Assembly: GCA_002694025.1 (NCBI GenBank)
Contig: NZKX01000106.1
Span: 6,695 to 13,141, forward strand
Source: Fidelibacterota bacterium
Lineage (GTDB): Bacteria; Marinisomatota; Marinisomatia; Marinisomatales; UBA1611
DNA length: 6,447 nt
Reading direction: 5' to 3'
Shown here in pieces: positions 1 to 6,043 of this stretch. Below the pieces are notes generated by a model. The model was not told the origin of the DNA. It saw only the letters and a program-made list of their open reading frames with translations, and did no database searches. How positions within the stretch are numbered: the stretch's first letter is position 1; each line of letters opens with the position of its first letter. Both the position numbers and the translations under genes were made by a program.

Positions 1-669
1 ATTTTGCCTAAATATTTTAGCAGGCAGCTAACAGCTTTTGAACTAACTCTGGATCTATTGATGAGAAATAATAAAGCTGAGGTTCTTGCAGACTCTAGAT
101 TAACTACCATTAATGGTAGGGAAGCAAATATTAAATTAGTTGACATTGTGCCTTATATTCTTTCTTCTGGTGGTGTAGGAGGACAAGTTCAGGTTCAAAA
201 AGAAGAAGTTGGAATAAAACTTAATGTTCTTCCAACTGTTAATACAGATGGATATATTACAGTAAAAGTAGAACCGGAAGTGTCTACAATTTTTGAATTT
301 ATAGGCCCAGATGCAAATATACCTAGAGTTAAAAGTAGAATGTCATCCACTACTATAAGGGTAAAGGATGGAGAGTCAATTATTATTGGGGGATTGTTAA
401 GTAATGATAAAAAAGAAACTTCCTACAAGTTTCCCATACTTCACAAGCTACCGTGGATAGGAGAAAAATTATTTACCTCCAATGGTGTTATTGAGCGAAA
501 GACAGATCTAATCATTCAAATTACTCCTAAAATTATTCAAGATGAGTATACAGGAATAGCAAAATCAGAGGCTATAAAACAATATGAAGACTATGTTATA
601 AAGGATGCTTACCAAGAGAATGAGGTGAAAAATAAAAATTTAAAATCTGAAAAGGATGGGAAAGAATGA
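1..669 (+). CDS. Secretin (GspD/PilQ family), C-terminal part, 5' end outside window
   Basis: The frame is open from the first base, so this is the last 222 residues of a longer protein; the TTG at base 4 is an internal Leu codon, not a start. Secretins form the outer-membrane channel of type II secretion and type IV pilus systems. Seen here (residues counted from base 1): KAEVLADSRLTTINGREA at 25-42, QKEEVGIKLNVLPT near 66-79, RVKDGESIIIGGLLS at 120-134, FPILHKLPWIGEKLF at 144-158 (the classic P-x-L-x-x-x-P-x-x-G-x-x-F signature) and LIIQITPKII at 170-179, which closes the beta-barrel domain. A charged Lys/Glu-rich tail of about 40 residues follows and could be a short S-domain-like region; no pilotin gene is visible. 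The N0/N1 domains that would separate GspD from PilQ are missing, so no symbol is given. The order secretin-ATPase-platform favours a GspD-like role. Confidence 0.93.
   Translation: MLPKYFSRQLTAFELTLDLLMRNNKAEVLADSRLTTINGREANIKLVDIVPYILSSGGVGGQVQVQKEEVGIKLNVLPTVNTDGYITVKVEPEVSTIFEFIGPDANIPRVKSRMSSTTIRVKDGESIIIGGLLSNDKKETSYKFPILHKLPWIGEKLFTSNGVIERKTDLIIQITPKIIQDEYTGIAKSEAIKQYEDYVIKDAYQENEVKNKNLKSEKDGKE
652..656 (+). promoter_or_regulatory. Ribosome binding site for the Ig-like lipoprotein gene
   Basis: AAGGA lies inside the last secretin codons, 9 nt before the ATG at 666. It supports that start even though the ATG overlaps the secretin stop (ATGA, 666-669), and suggests translational coupling of the two genes. 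Confidence 0.65.
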
Positions 670-734
670 TTAATTACCTAAAACCAATGATAACTTTTTT
701 ACTAACATTATATATATTTATTGGATTATCATGC
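666..734 (+). other. Predicted lipoprotein signal peptide and lipidated Cys23
   Basis: Residues 1-22 have a short N-region with one Lys, a hydrophobic core (MITFLLTLYIFIG) and then LS before Cys23. The -3 residue is Gly where Leu/Val/Ile is usual, so the lipobox is imperfect; relaxed boxes are common outside Proteobacteria. Asp at +2 and +3 would mean inner-membrane retention under E. coli Lol rules, but that rule does not transfer reliably to other phyla. Cleavage by signal peptidase I is the alternative. Confidence 0.7.
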
Positions 735-3700
735 GATGATCGCTTACCTGAAGAAGTTGATCAAGTGGTCAATGGAACACTTGAGATTGTTGAGGTACAA
801 CCTGTTTGTTGTTTTGATAGTGACTCACCATTTTTTGGAGTTGAGGTCGGTGAAGTTGTTTCAGGCTATACTATGATGAAATTATTAGTTACTCTCAGGG
901 ACGAGGGCGGAGTACTTCAGAAGGGAAAAACGGTAACATTCTCAGATAACATAGGCAGTAGTTCTAATGATCTAGATTATTTTTTAAATGGTGTTTCCAT
1001 GACTACTGATGATAATGGTGAAGTGTTGCAATATTACAATCCCAATTCAAGCATAGAGAAATTAGGAAATGACCTTGCAAAGGTAACAGTTAAGTACGGA
1101 TCAAGTAATAGTTCTAGCGTTGAATTTAAAATCTATAATGAAAAAACGGATGTTTGGCCTTACAGACTAATTTTAAATGCTGAGCCTGAAAATATTAAAC
1201 TTGACAATGGGTTGACAACTGCAAATATTGAAGCAAGGCTTTTTAACAATCAAGACCCATCTGAGCCTGTAAGTAATGTTAGAATCGATTACAACTCGAG
1301 TAAGGGGTTTTTAAATCAGACATCGGATACAACAGACAATGCAGGGATTACTAATCTTGTCTTTAGTGATAATGGTATCCAGCAAGATATTGGTACAGCA
1401 AGCATAATATGTAATTATACTCATCCAGGTTTTAATGAATCTATTGCTGAGACAATAAACGTAGATATTGGTTCTCAAAATAACCTAACTTTGGAAATTA
1501 CACCTGTTTCAGCAAGTGGGTCATCTCAGATTATTGTCGGTGAGGACATTGTAGGAAGTATTTCAAGGTCTAGAATTATTGCAACAGTATTAGATACGTC
1601 TGGAAATCCTAAAATTGGACAGGCTATTGCATTTACTGCAATGGTTTTAGGAGAGAGTGTTGGACAAATTATTGTCAATTCCAATTTGACTGATAATCAA
1701 GGTCAAGTCTATGCGTATTTTGACGATTCCGGGGATCCGATTGTAGATATTTTAGGTACATCAGAGTATGAAGGTGTAACACTAACAGCATATTTAGGAG
1801 ATTCCACAAGTTCGAGTTTTACAAATGCACAATTCAACGTTTATCCAGAAACTGTATGGCCTTATACTCTAATTATGAATTCAGATGTTGATGCAATTTT
1901 ATTAGATAATGGTGAGACCGTGGCAAGTTTGGAAACTCAGATTAGAAATCAAAATTTAGATCCGGTTCAAAACGTAACAATATCTTTTATTTCTGATAAA
2001 GGCATAATTGAACCAGTAGGTACAACAAATAATGATGGAATTATATCTTTGACCTTTAGTGACAATGGGACTCAAGACGATATTGGTCTCGCAAATATAG
2101 TTGGATCTTTTAACCACCCTGGATTTTCATCTACTGTATTAGATTCGGTTCAAATTAGTATTACAACAAATAATGGCATTAGTCATGAAGTTATTCCTAT
2201 TCCATACGATGAAAATGGCGCGACTATCATTGTTGGAGAGGATGTTTCGGGGCAAACTGCATCAAGTTTATTAGTGGCTACGGTTTTGGATTCCTTAAAT
2301 GCTCCAGTAACCGGGATTCCAGTAGAATTTGAAGCTCTATCAAATGGCCAAGAAGTTGGTTCTATATCCTATTTAAATGAATATTCTAACTCCGACGGGC
2401 AAGTAATAGGTATTTTCGATGATAATGGTAATGTGTACAAAGATAATCCTGGTACCCCAAATTATGAAGGTGTCTCAGTCATTGCAAAGTTTGGAGATAA
2501 AACAACTGAACCGATAAACTTTAATGTTTATCCAGATGATGATGTCTGGCCCTATAGTTTAGTTTTAGACTCTGATACAGATGTAATATCCTTAGACGGC
2601 GGGGTTACAAGTGCCCAAATTTCGATTCGATTATTAAATCGGCTCGGTAACCCAGTTGAGGGAGCTCAAATAAGTTACGTGTCTACATTAGGTTTCATAG
2701 CCGCTACCGGTTTTACTGATTCTTTAGGTGCAGATACAGTTGCTTTTACTGACTTAGGCAATCCAAATGATATTGGTGTTTCAGATATTTATTCGTCATT
2801 TTCTCATCCAGGCTTTGAAGGTGTTTTAATACAAGATTCTCTTCAGGTTTATATTGAAGACCCTTCTTTTCAGAGTTGTGCATATATGGAAATACCTGCC
2901 TCTATTCCAGGTAATATTGTTGTGAGGGATGGAGGTGGGCTAGAATCAACCTTTATCCGTGCAGAAGTATACGATGATAATGGAAACCTTATGGATACTC
3001 CTACTCCTGTTGTTTTTACAATGGAGCCTATGGTGGGTGATGCCTATTTAGAAGATACTCCAGGACAAACAACTGCAACATTATTTACAGTAAATGGTGT
3101 GGCCACAGTATCGATTAACAGCGGTACTGAACCAGGACCTGTGAGGATTGTAGCTACTTGTGATTGTGATCAAGATGGAGCTGTTGATTTAACAGTAGTA
3201 GATGTTCCAGTAATCATATCATCAGGTGCTCCATATTCCATTGAGGCCGAATACGACCCCAATAGCACTACAGCAATTGGTGGGGGATTTTACCAGACTG
3301 AAATAGCTGCAGTTGTTTCAGATATCCACGGAAATCCTGTTGAAGACTCAACATATGTGTATTGGAATATAGCTCCCAAGCCCCCTGCAGTTGCTATTGA
3401 TGCTGTTGTGGAGGGAGTAAGCTTTACAAATAATACTCCACCAATTAGCACAGATCCATATAGCGGAGTTGCTTACTCTCATATCATTTATTCAACGGAT
3501 GCTATTGGTGCTGTAAGCCAAATTAGAGCATTAACATGGGGAGCAGATTGGGATGAAGACGGAGTCGGAGGTGACTCTGTTTACTCATACATAAATGAAG
3601 GAGAGGGAGATGCAACATTATTCTTCCTCCCGGGGCAAGTATCATTACTTGCAAGTCAAACATATTGGGATTTTAGTTTAAACCCTAGTCCTGCAACAAT

Positions 3701-4292
3701 TACGGTTAGTGCCTTAGTAATCGACTACTATGGTAATCCTGTCAAAGATGCTCCAGTTGCCTTTAATGGTACAGGTGTTAATGCTTGGGTTGAATTAGGT
3801 TATGAACCATATACCGATGAGGCGATCCTCACAGACCCTGCTGATGGTTGTTTCTCATGGCGAGATTATGGGGCAGACGATGACCCGGAAACCTTGGATC
3901 AAGGGACCTTTAATGATAAGCATGACTCTTTTGATTTAGATGGTGATGGAATCATAGACACTTCAGAAGTCTCAGAACCTTTTCAAGATTTTGGGCAAGA
4001 TGGTATTGATGGCACATTTGACGAGGGCGAGGGTAATGGTTATTGGGATGGCTATTCAATGATTGATTGTGAGCCAGTTGTTTTAACGGATCAGGACGGG
4101 TATGCTAGAATTATTGTACAGTTTACTGAGGAACTCTGTACTCTAGCCAATGTAGATGATACAACAGATCCTAGTACATGCACTTATGATGATTTTACAG
4201 CTTCTTTATCTGCGACATTATTAATACCTGAAATCACTACTAGTGATCCACTAGATATCCTTCTTGTAAGATCACCGGCTCCTTGTCCCTGA
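666..4292 (+). CDS. Giant multi-domain Ig-like (Big_1/invasin-type) lipoprotein in a secretion operon
   Basis: A 1208-residue predicted exported protein of unknown specific function. Residues 1-22 form a signal peptide (Lys6, then a hydrophobic stretch) ending at Cys23 in the context IGLS-C-DD, a relaxed lipobox. Residues 37-730 are three tandem copies of a two-domain unit. The B domain of each copy starts with VWPY (163, 397, 627) and carries a DIG motif (241, 472, 702) and an HPGF motif (253, 484, 714). Residues 740-853, 857-985 and about 1000-1208 are three more domains with the Ig-like pattern A-x-V-x-D-x-x-G-N-P-V. DxDxDG motifs occur at 833 and 961, and a full EF-hand-type loop at 1090-1101. 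No catalytic motif, type IX sorting domain, LPXTG or C-terminal membrane anchor is seen. The start is fixed by the signal peptide and the ribosome binding site. It sits between the secretin and ATPase genes, so a role with that machine (scaffold, secretin partner, or exported adhesin) is inferred, not shown. Base composition resembles its neighbours, so recent acquisition is not evident. Confidence 0.9.
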   Translation: MINYLKPMITFLLTLYIFIGLSCDDRLPEEVDQVVNGTLEIVEVQPVCCFDSDSPFFGVEVGEVVSGYTMMKLLVTLRDEGGVLQKGKTVTFSDNIGSSSNDLDYFLNGVSMTTDDNGEVLQYYNPNSSIEKLGNDLAKVTVKYGSSNSSSVEFKIYNEKTDVWPYRLILNAEPENIKLDNGLTTANIEARLFNNQDPSEPVSNVRIDYNSSKGFLNQTSDTTDNAGITNLVFSDNGIQQDIGTASIICNYTHPGFNESIAETINVDIGSQNNLTLEITPVSASGSSQIIVGEDIVGSISRSRIIATVLDTSGNPKIGQAIAFTAMVLGESVGQIIVNSNLTDNQGQVYAYFDDSGDPIVDILGTSEYEGVTLTAYLGDSTSSSFTNAQFNVYPETVWPYTLIMNSDVDAILLDNGETVASLETQIRNQNLDPVQNVTISFISDKGIIEPVGTTNNDGIISLTFSDNGTQDDIGLANIVGSFNHPGFSSTVLDSVQISITTNNGISHEVIPIPYDENGATIIVGEDVSGQTASSLLVATVLDSLNAPVTGIPVEFEALSNGQEVGSISYLNEYSNSDGQVIGIFDDNGNVYKDNPGTPNYEGVSVIAKFGDKTTEPINFNVYPDDDVWPYSLVLDSDTDVISLDGGVTSAQISIRLLNRLGNPVEGAQISYVSTLGFIAATGFTDSLGADTVAFTDLGNPNDIGVSDIYSSFSHPGFEGVLIQDSLQVYIEDPSFQSCAYMEIPASIPGNIVVRDGGGLESTFIRAEVYDDNGNLMDTPTPVVFTMEPMVGDAYLEDTPGQTTATLFTVNGVATVSINSGTEPGPVRIVATCDCDQDGAVDLTVVDVPVIISSGAPYSIEAEYDPNSTTAIGGGFYQTEIAAVVSDIHGNPVEDSTYVYWNIAPKPPAVAIDAVVEGVSFTNNTPPISTDPYSGVAYSHIIYSTDAIGAVSQIRALTWGADWDEDGVGGDSVYSYINEGEGDATLFFLPGQVSLLASQTYWDFSLNPSPATITVSALVIDYYGNPVKDAPVAFNGTGVNAWVELGYEPYTDEAILTDPADGCFSWRDYGADDDPETLDQGTFNDKHDSFDLDGDGIIDTSEVSEPFQDFGQDGIDGTFDEGEGNGYWDGYSMIDCEPVVLTDQDGYARIIVQFTEELCTLANVDDTTDPSTCTYDDFTASLSATLLIPEITTSDPLDILLVRSPAPCP
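774..1469 (+). repeat. Ig-like super-repeat unit 1 (A1 + B1 domains)
   Basis: Residues 37-268. A1 (37-160) has VGEVVSG near 61-67, a strand LLVTLRD, a DDNGEV turn (115-120) and ends in VTVKYG...VEFKIY. B1 (163-268) starts VWPYRLIL and has LDNG, PVSNVRIDY, LVFSDNG, DIG and HPGF. A1 is the most diverged A copy and has an adjacent Cys pair (48-49) not present in A2 or A3. Confidence 0.85.
1485..2162 (+). repeat. Ig-like super-repeat unit 2 (A2 + B2 domains)
   Basis: Residues 274-499. A2 (274-395) has IIVGEDIVGS, ATVLDTSGNP, the turn TDNQGQV and YEGVTLTAYLGD, and ends FNVYPE. B2 (397-499) starts VWPYTLIM and repeats LDNG, PVQNVTISF, LTFSDNG, DIG and HPGF. It is closest to unit 3 in the A half (IIVGED, ATVLD, YEGV and FNVYP shared) and to unit 1 in the B half (FSDNG shared). 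Confidence 0.88.
2178..2855 (+). repeat. Ig-like super-repeat unit 3 (A3 + B3 domains)
   Basis: Residues 505-730. A3 (505-623) has IIVGEDVSG, ATVLDSLNAPV, SDGQVIGIFDDNGN and YEGVSVIAKFGD, and ends FNVYP. B3 (627-730) starts VWPYSLVL and has LDGG, NPVEGAQISY, DIG and HPGF; its FSDNG has drifted to FTDLG. The spacing from unit 2 (230 residues between VWPY motifs) nearly equals that between units 1 and 2 (234), showing tandem duplication of the two-domain block. Confidence 0.87.
2883..3620 (+). other. Two further Ig-like domains, each with a DxDxDG turn
   Basis: Residues 740-853 and 857-985 of the lipoprotein. They keep the A-x-V-x-D-x-x-G-N pattern (RAEVYDDNGN near 765-774; AAVVSDIHGNPV at 881-892) but lack VWPY, DIG and HPGF. 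Each has a DxDxDG motif just after a late strand: VRIVAT then DCDQDG (833-838), and IRALTWG then DWDEDG (961-966). The matching placement suggests a Ca-binding-type turn in the same hairpin of both domains; that is inference. Confidence 0.65.
3804..4073 (+). other. Acidic Asp/Gly-rich insert in the last Ig-like domain
   Basis: Residues about 1047-1136 separate the strand-turn PVKDAPVAFNG (1025-1035) from TDQDGYARIIV (1141-1151), which in Big_1-type domains are normally close together. The insert is dense in Asp, Glu and Gly and contains DYGADDD, the EF-hand-type loop at 1090-1101, and DFGQDGIDGTFDEGEGNG (1108-1125). It carries Cys1062 and Cys1135 close to its two ends, which could staple it by a disulfide. 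Confidence 0.6.
3933..3968 (+). other. EF-hand/dockerin-type calcium-binding loop
   Basis: Residues 1090-1101 read DLDGDGIIDTSE. They match the canonical 12-residue loop at every key place: Asp at 1, 3 and 5, Gly at 6, Ile at 8, Asp at 9 and Glu at 12. Flanking helices are not obvious, so this is a loop embedded in an acidic insert rather than a full EF-hand pair. Calcium binding is inferred. Confidence 0.72.
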
Positions 4293-4308
4293 TAAACCTA
4301 TAATCCAA

Positions 4309-4313
4309 AAGGA
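4309..4313 (+). promoter_or_regulatory. Ribosome binding site for the ATPase gene
   Basis: AAGGA is 8 nt before the ATG at 4322, within the 29-nt gap after the lipoprotein stop. It selects this ATG over the one at 4314, which reaches a stop after three codons. The gap holds no hairpin-plus-T-run terminator and no room for a clear promoter, so read-through from upstream is expected. Confidence 0.75.
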
Positions 4314-4321
4314 ATGATAAT

Positions 4322-6043
4322 ATGAGCTCAAACTTTAATCCTCAATTTGCTAAAATAGGCGAAATTCTGGTTCAAAATGGCAAGGCTACAGAAAGTGGAA
4401 TTAACGAAGCATTAGCTCAACAGAAAACTACAAATGATAAAATAGGTGTCACTTTAATTGAGATGGGTTTTATTGAGGAGGAAGATTTTACATCTGCTTT
4501 TGCTGAGCAATTAGGGTATAGAAAAGCTGATAATTTCATTTTACTGGAAGCAGATTCTGAAGTTGCTAGTTTGATTTCTGAGGATTTTGCTAGAGAAAAT
4601 AGAGTTTTAGCAGTTCAAAAAAGTGAGACAACAATAACTGTTGCGATGGAAGATCCAGAAGATGTGGTAGCAGTTGATTCTATAAAAAGGCTTACAAATC
4701 TAACCCCTGATATTTTAGTAGCTGGACCTGAACTTTTGGAAAAAGCACTAGATAAAGTTTACGGAGAAATTCAAAAGACAACTGAAGTTGCTGAAACAAT
4801 TGAGAGTATAACTGTCGTATCAGGAGAAGAGGGGTCTCAAGAGGAGGTTGACCTATCACCGGATAAAGCTTCAGATGAAGACGCACCTATAGTAAAACTT
4901 GTAAATCTAATTTTTCAAGAATCGATTAAAGAAAGAGCAACGGATATACATATCGAGCCAATGGAAAAACAGGTTTACATAAGAATTCGTATAGATGGCG
5001 TATTACAGACAATTATGACGCCCCCTGCTAATTCATTAAGTGGCTTAGTCACAAGAATAAAGATTCTTTCAAACCTTAACATCGCTGAAAAGCGTTTACC
5101 GCAAGATGGACGTTTTTCAGTAAAATCTCCAGGAAAAGATATCGATATAAGGGTCTCTATTTTACCCACTGTTTATGGGGAAAAAGTAGTAATGAGGTTA
5201 TTGGATAAAACGGGTTTTGACTTTAATCTTACATCACTAGGGTTTCCTAAGCATAACCTGGGTACCTTCAAAAAGGTTATTAAGCAACCTTATGGCATGG
5301 TAGTGGTTTCAGGGCCTACAGGTTCTGGTAAATCAACTTCTCTTTATGCGGCTCTAAAAGAAATTAAAAGTGAAAGAACAAATATTACCACAGTAGAAGA
5401 TCCTGTCGAATATCAATTAGATGGTGTAAATCAAGTTCAAGTATTTGAAGACATAGGTCTCACATTTGGTTCCACTCTAAGATCCATTTTAAGACAGGAT
5501 CCGGATGTCTTGCTTATTGGTGAAATAAGAGATGGAGAAACAGCCGATATAGCTGTTAAGTTCGCATTAACAGGGCATTTAGTTTTTTCAACAGTCCATG
5601 CTAACGATGCTCCAGGAACTATAACCAGACTGTTGGATATTGGTATTGCGCCCTTTCTTGTGGGGTCCTGTTTAAATCTTGTCATGGCCCAAAGGCTTGT
5701 TCGCCGGCTCTGTAATAAGTGTAAAGAGGAGTATACGCCTTCGAATGAAGAGCTCGGTCTAGTTGGCTTGGATCCTAGTAGAGTACCAAAAACTTTATTT
5801 AAAGCAAAAGGTTGTGCTGAGTGTCGAAATACTGGTTATAAAGGAAGGTTAGCAATCTTTGAAATGATTCCTATGGCACGTGACTTAAGAAAGCTTGTTT
5901 TTGACAATGCAAATGAAGATGATATTAGACAGGCTTCATTAAAAAATGGAATGCAAACATTGCGAGAGGCAGGTAATGCAAGAATATTGGATGGTACAAC
6001 TTCTATCGAAGAAGTCTTAAGGTCAACCGTTGAAGATTTATAA
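4322..6043 (+). CDS. Type II secretion / type IV pilus assembly ATPase (GspE/PilB family) with MshEN-type N-domain
   Basis: A complete 573-residue cytoplasmic hexameric ATPase that powers (pseudo)pilus assembly. The N-domain (about 8-148) has two 24-residue motifs at 11-34 and 40-63, both KIG-x-x-L-x-x-x-G...Q, five residues apart, as in the cyclic-di-GMP-binding MshEN domain. An acidic, probably flexible linker (about 152-188) follows. The N2 and catalytic domains have RATDIHIEP (205-213), RIRIDG (221-226), RLPQDGRF (258-265), Walker A GPTGSGKST (331-339, Lys337), the Asp box TVEDPVEY (357-364), Walker B DVLLIGEIRD (395-404, Glu401), the His box (His419, His426) and a zinc tetracysteine Cys464/467...498/501. 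All catalytic residues are present. Length and the MshEN domain resemble PilB/MshE as much as GspE, so no symbol is assigned. The downstream platform gene overlaps its stop codon by one base. Confidence 0.96.
   Translation: MSSNFNPQFAKIGEILVQNGKATESGINEALAQQKTTNDKIGVTLIEMGFIEEEDFTSAFAEQLGYRKADNFILLEADSEVASLISEDFARENRVLAVQKSETTITVAMEDPEDVVAVDSIKRLTNLTPDILVAGPELLEKALDKVYGEIQKTTEVAETIESITVVSGEEGSQEEVDLSPDKASDEDAPIVKLVNLIFQESIKERATDIHIEPMEKQVYIRIRIDGVLQTIMTPPANSLSGLVTRIKILSNLNIAEKRLPQDGRFSVKSPGKDIDIRVSILPTVYGEKVVMRLLDKTGFDFNLTSLGFPKHNLGTFKKVIKQPYGMVVVSGPTGSGKSTSLYAALKEIKSERTNITTVEDPVEYQLDGVNQVQVFEDIGLTFGSTLRSILRQDPDVLLIGEIRDGETADIAVKFALTGHLVFSTVHANDAPGTITRLLDIGIAPFLVGSCLNLVMAQRLVRRLCNKCKEEYTPSNEELGLVGLDPSRVPKTLFKAKGCAECRNTGYKGRLAIFEMIPMARDLRKLVFDNANEDDIRQASLKNGMQTLREAGNARILDGTTSIEEVLRSTVEDL
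4352..4510 (+). other. Twin MshEN motifs (possible cyclic-di-GMP site) in the ATPase
   Basis: Residues 11-34 and 40-63 each fit the family pattern RLGxxLxxxGxxxxxxLxxxLxxQ, with KI in place of RL, and are separated by five residues (KTTND). The key Gln residues (34 and 63) and Gly residues (13, 20, 42, 49) are kept. Lys replaces the ligand-contacting Arg in both copies, so binding could be kept, weakened or lost. Confidence 0.7.

Noticed and set aside
4..6. TTG as the start codon of the first gene
   Set aside because: The frame is open to the window edge and the first residues read straight into secretin-domain sequence without the N-domains, so the gene is truncated by the window and TTG is an internal Leu.
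1..669. Filamentous-phage secretin (pIV-like)
   Set aside because: The neighbours are a GspE/PilB ATPase and a GspF/PilC platform gene, not phage replication or Zot-type genes.
3933..3968. Dockerin domain (cellulosome component)
   Set aside because: Dockerins carry two such loops with flanking helices about 20-30 residues apart; only one complete loop is present and no cohesin is visible.
4100..4292. Type IX secretion C-terminal sorting domain on the lipoprotein
   Set aside because: The C-terminus ends in ILLVRSPAPCP, with none of the terminal motifs (such as GxY..K.I/V) of that domain family.
4293..4321. Possible terminator or promoter between the lipoprotein and ATPase genes
   Set aside because: Only 29 nt, with no inverted repeat followed by a T run and no spaced -35/-10 pair; it holds just a ribosome binding site.
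4692..4886. Minus-strand open frame of 64 codons
   Set aside because: Lies opposite the ATPase gene, with no ribosome binding site or recognisable protein; it is a shadow of a strongly conserved gene.
4975..5169. Minus-strand open frame of 64 codons
   Set aside because: Opposite the conserved N2 domain of the ATPase; no independent coding evidence.
5437..5685. Minus-strand open frame of 82 codons
   Set aside because: Opposite the Walker B and His-box region of the ATPase; its composition is explained by the reverse complement of that gene.
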